A stretch of DNA of 8,858 nt from Acidobacteriota bacterium (GCA_011523485.1 WTGR01000924.1:1-8858); one strand, 5' to 3'; positions 1 through 6,420 are shown, numbered from the stretch's first letter. Numbers and translations: made by a program. Notes: generated by a model from the sequence alone, not told the origin.

Positions 1-620
1 ATGACCCGCAGCTCGTGGTACATCTCGTGCAGCATCACCACCTGCCCCGGCGTCTGGAAGATGCGCATGTTCATGTTGTAGGGCTGCAGCGGCACCATGT
101 TGGGGAGGCCGTCGGTGATGCAGCGCTCCCCGGTGTCGAGGTCCGTGTAGGAGTAGAACGGGCCGACGCCGTAGCGCGCCCGCTCGCGGTCGCTCTCGAC
201 CTGCTTGTCCGGAATCCAGGGAATGACCCCCTCCGGCGGATCGACGATCAGCGCCGTGCGGCGGTCGCCGACGATGCGCGTTCCCGCATCCAGCCAGACC
301 TGGTTGTAGCCGCCGACGCTGCCGGGGGCGGACTTGCCGTCCGAGGCCGCCCGCCGCGCGGCGGATTCCTGCTCGATGGCCGCCGCCTCCTCGTCGGTCA
401 GCAGCTCCCGGTCCGTCTGGTCCGCCGGACGCTCCAGCGGCGTGAGCGTCGCCGACGTCCAGAGCCCCTGCAGATCGGGGTCGCCCCAGGCGGTCCGCGC
501 CGCCGGCGCGCCATCGCCGCCGGACTGGGCCGCGGCCGCCGCCGGCAGCAGGATCAGCGCGGCAAGCGCCAGTGCCCCCGCGAGCGCCGATCCCTTCGAG
601 CCGATCCATCCGCTACTCAT
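1..620 (-). CDS. Secreted MGDSRGHW-family protein, N-terminal 206 residues (runs off window)
   Basis: The frame is open from an ATG at 620 to the window edge, so the C-terminal part is missing. A Shine-Dalgarno AAGAGAGG lies five bases before the ATG. Residues 1-32 form a Sec-type signal peptide with a hydrophobic core and an AAAAAQ cleavage region. Residues 45-53 read WGDPDLQGL, then come DPPEGVIPW (128-135), CITDGLPNM (167-175) and FQTPGQVVML (188-197). The same motif order occurs in the two proteins encoded at 1318-2298 and 2295-3389, so this is a third paralogue of the cluster. Its N-terminal half has an additional acidic helix-like stretch (about 73-95) not seen in the others. Proteins of this type are common as 'hypothetical protein' in Acidobacteriota; I know of no established function. 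It lies behind a strong hairpin terminator, so it may be a separate transcript, although I see no convincing promoter. Confidence 0.85.
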   Translation of the reverse strand, partial: MSSGWIGSKGSALAGALALAALILLPAAAAAQSGGDGAPAARTAWGDPDLQGLWTSATLTPLERPADQTDRELLTDEEAAAIEQESAARRAASDGKSAPGSVGGYNQVWLDAGTRIVGDRRTALIVDPPEGVIPWIPDKQVESDRERARYGVGPFYSYTDLDTGERCITDGLPNMVPLQPYNMNMRIFQTPGQVVMLHEMYHELRV

Positions 621-675
621 CGCAACCTCTCTTCCGGGGAGCTCCCGCCCGCTTCCGATCCGCGCCGTCTCATCC

Positions 676-708
676 GTCGAAAGAACCGCGCGGCGCCGGC
701 GCCGCGCG
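676..708 (-). terminator. Hairpin terminator after the DUF6152 gene
   Basis: Positions 687-708 are a perfect 22-bp palindrome of G and C only (11-base arms), able to form a 9-bp stem with a CCGG loop. On the minus strand it is followed at once by GGTTCTTTCG, a short T-rich tract. It starts 61 bases after the stop codon at 770 and lies 66 bases before the next start codon at 620. Stem strength and placement fit an intrinsic terminator. The interrupted T tract is the weak point. Confidence 0.55.
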
Positions 709-769
709 CCCCGGACTGCACGGACGAACCCGCCGTCCACGTCGACCGCCGGCAGGTTCGTCTCGCCGG

Positions 770-1213
770 TCAACGGCGCTCGTAGGGAGCGCCGATGCCG
801 GACGAGCCGACGAAGAACTGCGTTCCGTCCGGGAACGTGATGTCCCGCGCGTTGGCGGTGTTCGAGCCGTTCTTGGCGCCGAAGCCGTCGATGACGAGCT
901 CGGTGCCGACCGGAACGGAGTTCTTGTTCAGGCCGCGGCGCATCAGGGCGTTGGGGGCGCCGCACTCGATGGCCCAGGTGACGATCTCGCCGTCCTCGCC
1001 CTCCACGTCGACATGGATCCAGGAGTGGGGATTGATCCACTCGGTCCTCGAGACGGTGCCCACGAGCCGCAGAGGGCGATCCGCATCGAACTCGGCGGAG
1101 AAGGCGTGATGCCCCGCCGCCGGCGCCGCTCCCGCGAGCAACCCCAGCAGGAGGACGCCGCCCAGCCCCGGTCCCGTTGCAACCGTCATCGCCGTAGCGC
1201 GCTTGGTTCGCAT
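770..1213 (-). CDS. Secreted DUF6152 family protein
   Basis: The protein has 147 residues, with a signal peptide (hydrophobic core about 16-32) and a mature end beginning HHAFSAEFD (35-43). The pattern of HH after the signal, then LVGTVSRTEWINPHSWIHVDV (start 50, end 70), then CGAPNALMRRG (84-94), is characteristic of DUF6152, a small predicted periplasmic beta-rich domain of unknown function common in Acidobacteriota and Proteobacteria. The conserved histidines (35, 36, 63, 67) could bind metal, which is inference. The ATG at 1213 is preceded by GAGGGAG at a usable distance. A second Met at residue 9 is a weaker alternative start. The gene sits between paralogues of the MGDSRGHW family, 104 bases after one and before a terminator and a third, so a shared process is likely. 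Confidence 0.88.
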   Translation of the reverse strand: MRTKRATAMTVATGPGLGGVLLLGLLAGAAPAAGHHAFSAEFDADRPLRLVGTVSRTEWINPHSWIHVDVEGEDGEIVTWAIECGAPNALMRRGLNKNSVPVGTELVIDGFGAKNGSNTANARDITFPDGTQFFVGSSGIGAPYERR

Positions 1214-1232
1214 CGTGTCTCCCTCGACCCCG

Positions 1233-1250
1233 CGCGACCTCGAGGTCGCG
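1233..1250. repeat. 18-bp perfect palindrome upstream of the DUF6152 gene
   Basis: Two 9-base arms meet at a central CTCGAG, with the near edge 19 bases upstream of the ATG at 1213. It lies in the only sizeable gap within the left cluster, between the stop at 1318 and that ATG. It could be an operator for a dimeric regulator, or an mRNA hairpin that tunes translation or processing. No T tract follows, so it is not a standard terminator. Confidence 0.45.
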
Positions 1251-1317
1251 TTGGGAGCCTCGCCGGCGCGACACTCCCGCGGAACGAACTCCCGGCCTCC
1301 GGACCGGCCCTGGCGGA

Positions 1318-2298
1318 CTACCGGATCCGCACCCGCGCCGCGCCGACGTCGACGCCGGTCATCAGCTCGAGATTGCGTCCGTTGCCCTCGTGACAGGCGT
1401 ACTCGAAGAGCATGTGACCCTCGGGGGCCCGTCTCAGGGCGTTGAACTCGATGGTCCACGGCTGCGTGAACACGTTCGGATCCTCGATGGTGGCGGTGTA
1501 CCGAATCGTGTCCGCGTCGACGAAGGTGAAACGCTCCACGACGTGCAGGTCGCCGCTGTGGAAGACGCCGTGCCCGCTGGTCAGCGCGCTGGCCGGCGCT
1601 CCCTCCGGCGGCGCCCCGTGCCCGACCGGCCACGTGTTGGCGGTGAAGTTGGTGACGTCCACCACGAGCGTGTCGCCCTCCCAGTGTCCGCGCGAATCGC
1701 CCATCCCCAGGCGGATGTCGGGCGGCAGGTGCGGCCGGCCGTCCAGCGGGATGTACCGGTAGAGGTGGTTCCACTCGTAGAGCATGATCACGTAACCGGG
1801 AATCTGCAGGATCTGGTACGTGTTGTAACCGACCGGCAGATGCGCCCGCGGCAGCGCCGACGGCAGGCACTTGACGCGCGGGTCCAGATGGGCCAGCTCA
1901 TCCTGCCGGGCCATGATCTCGCCGCGCTGCTCGGCCGCCCACGGCTGCAGCGGCACCTTGCCGTCCGGCGGATCGATGATCATCGAACGCGTCACCCGGG
2001 CCGGCCGCGGCGGCGCATCGGGATCGGGCTCGAAGAAGCGCGAGAACGCGGCGCCCTGCCCGCGATTGACGCCCTCCGCCTGCCGCCACTCGTCGCTCGC
2101 CCGCGTCTCGAGCGGCTGCGACGCGCCCGGCAGGAAATAGCCGCGGAAGTCCGGATCCCCCCACGGAGTCCGGGGCGGCTCGAAGTCCACCGGCTCGCCC
2201 CCCTGGGCATGGACCCAGGCGGGCAGCGCGGCCGGGCCGAGCAGGGCGAGCGCCGCGATGGCGACGACGGCGACGAAGCCGGTTCGATGCTGGATCAC
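1318..2298 (-). CDS. Secreted MGDSRGHW-family protein, second paralogue
   Basis: The protein has 326 residues. The start is the GTG at 2298: it has a GGGAGG Shine-Dalgarno six bases upstream and overlaps the stop codon of the preceding gene as GTGA, so translation is probably coupled. The frame stays open far upstream, but that part is antisense-like shadow of the neighbour. Residues 1-32 are a signal peptide (VAVVAIAALALLG core, HAQ cleavage). Family motifs are WGDPDFRGYF (46-55), IIDPPDGKVPLQPW (107-120), KCLPS (143-147), QIPGYVIMLYE (165-175), DGRPHLP (186-192), MGDSRGHWEGDTLVVDVTNF (199-218), LHVVERFT (251-258), TIEDPNVFTQPWT (270-282) and YACHEGN (300-306). Cys144 and Cys302 could form a disulfide. 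No catalytic site is recognisable. Family function is unknown; a periplasmic location is inferred from the signal peptide and the cytochrome-fused neighbour. Confidence 0.9.
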   Translation of the reverse strand: MIQHRTGFVAVVAIAALALLGPAALPAWVHAQGGEPVDFEPPRTPWGDPDFRGYFLPGASQPLETRASDEWRQAEGVNRGQGAAFSRFFEPDPDAPPRPARVTRSMIIDPPDGKVPLQPWAAEQRGEIMARQDELAHLDPRVKCLPSALPRAHLPVGYNTYQILQIPGYVIMLYEWNHLYRYIPLDGRPHLPPDIRLGMGDSRGHWEGDTLVVDVTNFTANTWPVGHGAPPEGAPASALTSGHGVFHSGDLHVVERFTFVDADTIRYTATIEDPNVFTQPWTIEFNALRRAPEGHMLFEYACHEGNGRNLELMTGVDVGAARVRIR

Positions 2299-3389
2299 CG
2301 CACACCTCCCTCCGGCGTCTCCAACGCCTGCAGGATGAAATCGACGCAGTCGTAGTCGAGAAGCTGCAGCCCGGCCTCCATGCGGCGATACAGCGGCATG
2401 CGCATCGTCCACGGGCGGGTGAAGACCTCCGGGTCCTCGAGCGTCACCTCGTAGTCGAGGTGATACGGCGTGACCGGCGTGTAGCGCTCGACCACGTGCA
2501 ACTGGCCGCTGTGGAAGTTGCCGGCCGCGTCGAACCAGGTCCGGCCGTTGAAGTGGGTCGTATCGACCACCAGGGTGTCGCCGTCCCAGTGACCGCGCGA
2601 GTCGCCCATCCAGAAGTCGTTCGGCAGCGGATGCGGGCTGCCGTCGGTGTAGATGATGCGCACGACGTGCGCGAACTCGTAGGTGATGACGACGTGATCC
2701 GGCGTCTGCAGGATGCGGAAGGGGAACGGCAGATAGGTGACGCGCGGCACGCCCGGCAGAAAGCACTGCCGCAACGGGTCCGCGGTGAGCCGGTTCGCGT
2801 AGTTCTCCCGCTGCTGCGCCGCCGCCCACGGCTGGTACGGAATCTCGCCGCCCTCGACCACGCCGAGACCGGCCGGGACGCCGTCCTGCGCGTTGTGCGC
2901 CCGGATGTCCCACGATGCCGCATTGAGGGCCTGCCAGATTCCGTTCAGGTCGGGCTGCCCCTCGGGCGTACGCGGGCCTTCGTATTCGCTGGTCTCGACC
3001 GCCTCGACCGCTTCCACCGCTTCCGCGTCGCCCTCCTCCGCTTCGGCCTCGGCCTCCTCCGACGGTGGCTCCGGCGGGACCTGCGGCGAGGTCAGGACCT
3101 CGAGGTAGGCGGCCACCTGCCGGACCGCATCGTCGTCGAGCTCGCGGCGCGATATCGGCGGCATCTGTCCGTACCCCTCGCGCACCACGGCGAGGACGTA
3201 CTCGGCGTCGAAGCCGAAGGGGACCAGGGCGGGAGCGATGTCCCCGCGGCCCGCCGCGCCATGGCAGAACTCGCATACCTGCCGGTAGGGCCGGGCGCCT
3301 GGGGGATCCTGCGCCGCCGCGGCGGGCAGCGGAACCACCATGGCCAGGGTGACGGCCAGCACGGCGCCCGGTGCGTGTCGAGAAACCAT
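2295..3389 (-). CDS. Secreted c-type cytochrome domain fused to MGDSRGHW-family domain
   Basis: The protein has 364 residues with three parts. Residues 1-26 are a signal peptide. Residues about 30-101 are a small class I cytochrome c: CEFCH at 39-43 is the haem-attachment motif and Met76 in GYGQMPPIS is the likely axial ligand, followed by the usual terminal helix (DDDAVRQVAAYLEVL). Residues about 102-136 are a proline and then Glu/Ala linker with EAVEAVEAVE. Residues about 137-358 are the family domain also found alone in the two neighbours: GQPDLNGIW (144-152), CFLPGVPR (209-216), LQTPDHVVITYE (227-238), MGDSRGHWDGDTLVVDTTHF (261-280), LHVVERYT (297-304) and LEDPEVFTRPWT (317-328). A covalent haem next to the unknown domain suggests electron transfer to or from it, which is inference. 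It is the first gene of the left cluster and lacks a Shine-Dalgarno. Confidence 0.92.
   Translation of the reverse strand: MVSRHAPGAVLAVTLAMVVPLPAAAAQDPPGARPYRQVCEFCHGAAGRGDIAPALVPFGFDAEYVLAVVREGYGQMPPISRRELDDDAVRQVAAYLEVLTSPQVPPEPPSEEAEAEAEEGDAEAVEAVEAVETSEYEGPRTPEGQPDLNGIWQALNAASWDIRAHNAQDGVPAGLGVVEGGEIPYQPWAAAQQRENYANRLTADPLRQCFLPGVPRVTYLPFPFRILQTPDHVVITYEFAHVVRIIYTDGSPHPLPNDFWMGDSRGHWDGDTLVVDTTHFNGRTWFDAAGNFHSGQLHVVERYTPVTPYHLDYEVTLEDPEVFTRPWTMRMPLYRRMEAGLQLLDYDCVDFILQALETPEGGVR
2305..2310 (-). promoter_or_regulatory. Shine-Dalgarno that fixes the GTG start at 2298
   Basis: GGGAGG sits six bases before the GTG and inside the last codons of the upstream gene. It decides the start of a frame that otherwise stays open without a natural beginning. 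Together with the GTGA overlap it points to translational coupling. Confidence 0.75.
2994..3060. repeat. Low-complexity repeat encoding the Glu/Ala linker
   Basis: The + strand shows short C/T-rich degenerate 9-base units (for example CCTCGACCG, CTTCCACCG) and then CCTC/CTTC units. On the coding strand these give the acidic stretch with EAEAEAEE and EAVEAVEAVE between the cytochrome and family domains. Such runs change length readily by slippage, so linker length may vary between strains. Confidence 0.6.
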
Positions 3390-3395
3390 GGCCGT

Positions 3396-3401
3396 ATTGT
3401 A
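3396..3401 (-). promoter_or_regulatory. Possible -10 element for leaderless transcription of the cytochrome-fusion gene
   Basis: On the minus strand TACAAT, one mismatch from TATAAT, ends seven bases before the A of the ATG at 3389. A transcript from it would begin at or next to the start codon. No Shine-Dalgarno lies between the two, which agrees with leaderless initiation. No good -35 hexamer is visible 16-18 bases upstream, so confidence is limited. Confidence 0.35.
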
Positions 3402-3524
3402 GCGCGCGGGCCCGGTCGCGCATCCGAGTCCGCCGGAGGGCCGGTGACGGCGCCGGCTTCACGGAGTGGATACCCGCGCGATTGCAACCGACACTACCCG
3501 CCGAGCGGGAGCCCGCCCCCCGCG

Positions 3525-3704
3525 TCACGGTCGGGCGTCGGCATTGATGTCTGCGGTGATGACCGCCTGCAGCGCGTCCACCCTGCCGGTCAGGCGGTCG
3601 ACCTTGCCGTTGACCAGCAGCACGCCGATCGCGTTCACCAGCGAGATGACCAGGGTGAGGGTCGCCAGGACGAGATTCACGACTTCGCGCGTTCCCGAGT
3701 TCAT
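3525..3704 (-). CDS. Small single-pass membrane protein, unknown function
   Basis: The protein has 59 residues. The ATG at 3704 is chosen over an upstream ATG in the same frame (3752) because GGAGG lies seven bases before it and a promoter ends between the two. Residues about 8-32 form one hydrophobic helix (VVNLVLATLTLVISLVNAIGVLLV). Residues 33-50 (GKVDRLTGRVDALQAVI) have a heptad-like pattern of hydrophobics that suggests a short coiled coil. It ends in a polar tail with DINADARP. The layout is that of a tail-bearing inner-membrane peptide that may oligomerise. I do not recognise a family. It stands as a single gene with its own promoter between the propeller gene and the cytochrome cluster; a link to either is not shown. 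Confidence 0.7.
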   Translation of the reverse strand: MNSGTREVVNLVLATLTLVISLVNAIGVLLVNGKVDRLTGRVDALQAVITADINADARP

Positions 3705-3711
3705 GATGCAG

Positions 3712-3716
3712 CCTCC
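3712..3716 (-). promoter_or_regulatory. Shine-Dalgarno for the small membrane protein
   Basis: GGAGG seven bases before the ATG at 3704 selects this start over the one at 3752, shortening the product from 75 to 59 residues and removing an N-terminal extension that does not look like a signal. Confidence 0.65.
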
Positions 3717-3750
3717 GTATGCGAAAGAAGGCTCGATGGGGGCAACGCGC

Positions 3751-3780
3751 ATCGTAGCACGTGATCACACTTGGCGGCAA
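3751..3780 (-). promoter_or_regulatory. Sigma-70-like promoter of the small membrane protein gene
   Basis: The minus strand reads TTGCCG (3780-3775), an 18-base spacer, then TACGAT (3756-3751), each hexamer matching four of six consensus positions. The predicted start near 3744 gives a leader of about 40 bases that contains the GGAGG site. The spacer contains the palindrome GTGATCAC (3761-3768), a possible small operator core. Confidence 0.4.
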
Positions 3781-3798
3781 GGAGGGCTCGGTCACGCC

Positions 3799-5022
3799 TC
3801 ACGGCGCCGCGTTCTCGTACCACTTGAGATTCGCGGTGCGGCCGCCGATGCAGATCAGGTCGACGCGCCCGTCGCGGTTCAGGTCGGCCACCGCACATCC
3901 CGACGGAGACATGTCCTCGTCGAGGATCCGCCGCGACCAGGCGCCGCCGCCGGCGTCGGTGGTCGCGTACAGGTACAGCCGCCGCGTGTCGCCGCGGTCG
4001 CCGGTGACGATCTCGTCGCGGCCGTCACCGTCGAAATCCGCGGTGACGATCGTGTGCCCGCTGCCGATCTCGTCGATCACCTGTCGCGTCCACCCGCCGC
4101 CGTCCTCGCGGTAGACGACCACCTGCGGGCCGTGCCAGGGCTCGATCGTCGCCACGAAATCGCGCTCCCCGAGGCGGCCGACCTCCACCTCGCTCGCGCC
4201 GCTGGCCGGCCACGGGGCCGGATCGCCGGCGACGACGGCCTCGCGGCTCCACTCGCCGTCGAGGTAGCGGTGCACGTGCACCCCCGTGAAGCTCGCGGTG
4301 AACGCGGCATCGCCCGCCGGCTCGCGCCACGGCTTGACGAGCAGTCCGTGCACCACGCCCTGGCCGGCGTCGGTGACCGTGCGCCGCCGCCAGTCGCCTG
4401 GTCGATACCAGTAGACGGGTACCGCGTCGCGGTACTCCGGCGGCTCGGCGGCGGGCCCGGAGAGCGGCGCGGTGACCAGCACCGGGCGACCCGTGCCGTC
4501 GGGGTCGGCCCAGCGGATGCGGTGCACGGTCGGCGTGCGGTCGAGCTCGCGGATGCTCCACGGCGCGGTCGGATCGCCCGCGTGGGTCAGCAGGCTGAGT
4601 ATCCCCAGGCTGCTCCCGTGCGTCGTCCCGAACTCGTGGGCGAGGGCGATCTCCGGGATGCCGTCGCCGTCCAGATCCCGGGCCGCGGCGTTGATGGAAC
4701 GGTTCAGGCCGGTGGCCAGCACGTGGCGTTCCCAACCCGGGTTCTCGTACCAGGCCAGCTCGCCGATGCGGGTCGACAGGCCGATGACGTCCGGCCGGCC
4801 GTCGCGGTTCAGGTCCGCCACCACGGGCTGGTAGCCGCTGGCCAGCTCCCCGTCGATGACGTGGGTGACGAAGGACGTTGCGGCACCCCCGGCATCCTGG
4901 GCCCCGGCCGGCCGCGCCCCCAACGCGGCCAACGCCAGGGATACGGCCGCCAGCGCCGGCAACCCGTGATGAAACGCCGTATGCCACCGAGACCTGCAAG
5001 CCGTTGCTGAACGTGCCAACAT
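3799..5022 (-). CDS. Secreted FG-GAP/VCBS repeat beta-propeller protein
   Basis: The protein has 407 residues, starting at the ATG at 5022, which has AGGAGG five bases upstream; an in-frame ATG nine codons earlier (5049) has no such site. Residues 1-42 are a long signal peptide ending PAGAQ. The mature chain has Ca-binding-type loops typical of FG-GAP blades: DLNRDGRPD (70-78), DLDGDGIPE (116-124), DPDGTGRP (173-180), DFDGDGRDE (329-337) and DLNRDGRVD (380-388). The first and last blades are near copies, both followed by a WYEN motif (91-94, 401-404), as expected where a propeller closes on itself. No peptidase, lyase or other catalytic domain is attached, so a binding or scaffolding role outside the cytoplasm is most likely. 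The gene follows the amidohydrolase by 163 bases containing tandem hairpin repeats, so co-transcription may be partial. Confidence 0.9.
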   Translation of the reverse strand: MLARSATACRSRWHTAFHHGLPALAAVSLALAALGARPAGAQDAGGAATSFVTHVIDGELASGYQPVVADLNRDGRPDVIGLSTRIGELAWYENPGWERHVLATGLNRSINAAARDLDGDGIPEIALAHEFGTTHGSSLGILSLLTHAGDPTAPWSIRELDRTPTVHRIRWADPDGTGRPVLVTAPLSGPAAEPPEYRDAVPVYWYRPGDWRRRTVTDAGQGVVHGLLVKPWREPAGDAAFTASFTGVHVHRYLDGEWSREAVVAGDPAPWPASGASEVEVGRLGERDFVATIEPWHGPQVVVYREDGGGWTRQVIDEIGSGHTIVTADFDGDGRDEIVTGDRGDTRRLYLYATTDAGGGAWSRRILDEDMSPSGCAVADLNRDGRVDLICIGGRTANLKWYENAAP

Positions 5023-5027
5023 CGCCC

Positions 5028-5033
5028 CCTCCT
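5028..5033 (-). promoter_or_regulatory. Shine-Dalgarno that fixes the propeller protein start
   Basis: AGGAGG, followed by three further G, ends five bases before the ATG at 5022. It lies within the nine codons between the two possible ATGs and therefore favours the downstream one. Confidence 0.75.
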
Positions 5034-5083
5034 GTAGCCGCCGTATCATTGCGTCCGCCTGGAAGCGCGGCCCTTCGTCTCGG

Positions 5084-5127
5084 CGGTCGCGCCCGCTCGG
5101 CGGTCGCGCCCGCTCGGCGGTCGCGCG
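5084..5127. repeat. 17-bp tandem repeat, about 2.6 copies
   Basis: The unit CGGTCGCGCCCGCTCGG is perfect at 5084-5100 and 5101-5117. A partial third copy from 5118 runs into the 24-bp repeat block. The unit length is not a multiple of three, consistent with non-coding sequence between the amidohydrolase stop and the propeller gene. Confidence 0.8.
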
Positions 5128-5197
5128 AACGCGCCCGTCAGCCGGCGCGCGAACGCGCCCGTCAGCCGGCGCGCGAACGCGCCCGTCAGCCGGCGCG
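5126..5197. repeat. 24-bp tandem repeat, three perfect copies, spanning the amidohydrolase stop codon
   Basis: Copies occupy 5126-5149, 5150-5173 and 5174-5197. On the transcribed strand each contains CGCGCCGGCTGACGGGCGCG, so the stop TGA of the amidohydrolase (5188-5186) is copied in frame at 5164-5162 and 5140-5138. Two overlapping foldings exist: a 6-bp stem around GGCTGACG within a unit, or a 6-bp stem GGCGCG/CGCGCC around a UUCG loop across unit boundaries (5144-5159, 5168-5183). It could slow ribosomes, stabilise the mRNA 3' end or reduce read-through into the propeller gene. Confidence 0.85.
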
Positions 5198-6385
5198 CGG
5201 AATCCACTCGCCGCCGAGCACGGTACCGCGCGGGAACAGACGCTGGCCGCCGGTGCGCAGGTTCTCGTAGTTGTCGACGAAGTCGAACAGACCGTGGCGC
5301 AGCTCGAGCAGGGCCAGGTCGGCCCGCGCCCCCACGTGGAGGGTGCCGCGATCGTTCAGGTGCGGGAAGACCCGCGAGGCGTTGGTGGTGACGCACGCGA
5401 CCACCTGCGTCAGGCTCATCCCGGCGTCGAGGAACTTCGACATCACGTTCGGCAGGTCCACCACCCCCGGCACGCTGCGGCTCGTGGTGTTGCCGTCGGT
5501 GGAGATGGTGTCGGGCAGAAAGCCGGTCTGCATGATCTGGTCGAACGTATCCCAGCGGATGTGCCCCCGGCGGCCGTTGGCCACGTCGAAGCGGACGCCC
5601 CGTCGCCGCGCCTCGAGCACCGCCGGCCGGATGCGGCCGTCGTCGCCGACGATGGCGTTGGGCGGCGGCGCGTACATGTGGGTGACGACGTCCCCCGGCT
5701 TGAGCAGCGCGAACAGGGTGGAGAGCGGAGAGACGGTCTGCCCCATGTGAATCATCACCGGCAGGTCGAAGGCGGAGGCCGCGGCCTGCGTGCGGCGCAG
5801 CACCTCGACGTCGTCGGCCGCCACGTTGCGCGACAGCCGCGCCTTGACTCCGACCACGTAGTCCCGGTTGCGCGCGATGGCGTCCCGCGCCGCCCCGACG
5901 TCGGCCAGATCGAGGTCCATCGTGTCGCCGCCCGGCAGGATGCCCTGCCTCCCGATGTTCACCAGCAACCGCCCCTGCTGCGGCGCCGCGCGCGCCACGG
6001 CCACCTGATCGGCGATGGCGTCGGCTCCCGCCGAGCCCGCGTCGACCCACGCGGTCACCCCGTCCTCCAGGCAGATCCGCGGCCCATCCGCCTCGCGGGC
6101 GTAGTGGGTGTGGACGTCGATGAGGCCGGGCACGACGATCCGACCGGCGGCGTTCACCACCTGCGCGTCGCCTGCGTCGATGCCCGGCTCGACCGCCGCG
6201 ATGCGCCCGCCGGCAATCGCCACATCGCGGATGGCGTCGATCCCCAGCGACGGATCGATGACCCGCCCACCCCGGACGACGAGGTCGTAGGACGCCGCGC
6301 GGGGGTGCGCCACAGCGGCGCCGAGCGCCGCCGCGGCGGTGGCGTTGGCGGTGACGGATACGAACTGGCGGCGGGTCATCAGCAT
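5186..6385 (-). CDS. Tat-exported amidohydrolase/deacetylase-family metallohydrolase (COG3964-like)
   Basis: The protein has 399 residues. It begins MLMTRRQFVSV, a twin-arginine motif followed by an alanine-rich hydrophobic stretch (13-26), so it is probably exported folded with its metals. Amidohydrolase-superfamily ligands are in order: HTH at 92-94 (after PGLIDV), Lys181 in GVKARLS (likely carboxylated bridging lysine), His213 in MIHMG, His236 in THMYAPPPN and Asp297 in STDGN. This set is that of the amidohydrolase/deacetylase group often misnamed dihydroorotase; a characterised member, Atu3266, cleaves acetyl-(R)-mandelate. Substrate here is unknown. The ATG at 6385 has GGAGG seven bases upstream; a second ATG two codons later is less well spaced. 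The C-terminus (PRAG) lies in the tandem repeat. It probably starts its own transcript and precedes the propeller gene. Confidence 0.92.
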   Translation of the reverse strand: MLMTRRQFVSVTANATAAAALGAAVAHPRAASYDLVVRGGRVIDPSLGIDAIRDVAIAGGRIAAVEPGIDAGDAQVVNAAGRIVVPGLIDVHTHYAREADGPRICLEDGVTAWVDAGSAGADAIADQVAVARAAPQQGRLLVNIGRQGILPGGDTMDLDLADVGAARDAIARNRDYVVGVKARLSRNVAADDVEVLRRTQAAASAFDLPVMIHMGQTVSPLSTLFALLKPGDVVTHMYAPPPNAIVGDDGRIRPAVLEARRRGVRFDVANGRRGHIRWDTFDQIMQTGFLPDTISTDGNTTSRSVPGVVDLPNVMSKFLDAGMSLTQVVACVTTNASRVFPHLNDRGTLHVGARADLALLELRHGLFDFVDNYENLRTGGQRLFPRGTVLGGEWIPRAG

Positions 6386-6405
6386 CTCGGTCCCTCCCTC
6401 GTCGT

Positions 6406-6420
6406 GACCAACATATGGTC
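6406..6420. promoter_or_regulatory. Inverted repeat overlapping the amidohydrolase -10 region
   Basis: GACCA-ACATA-TGGTC is a perfect 5-base inverted repeat with a 5-base spacer, 21 bases before the ATG at 6385. It covers the proposed -10 element and transcription start, the usual position for a repressor operator. It is short, so chance cannot be excluded. Confidence 0.35.

Noticed and set aside
770..1870. A 366-codon minus-strand frame as one protein
   Set aside because: The part upstream of 1213 is a shadow of the 1318-2298 gene. The signal peptide and Shine-Dalgarno place the DUF6152 start at 1213.
3497..3516. Terminator after the small membrane protein gene
   Set aside because: CCCGC-CGA-GCGGG forms only a 5-bp stem, competes with an overlapping GCGG/CCGC pairing, and has no T tract. 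It is too weak to call.
1318..3795. An 825-codon minus-strand frame as a single protein
   Set aside because: Only its last 326 codons, from the GTG at 2298, match a family. The rest runs out of frame through the cytochrome-fusion gene and across the promoter of the small membrane gene.
5084..5197. CRISPR array
   Set aside because: The units are head-to-tail with no spacers, so this is a simple tandem repeat. No cas gene is present.
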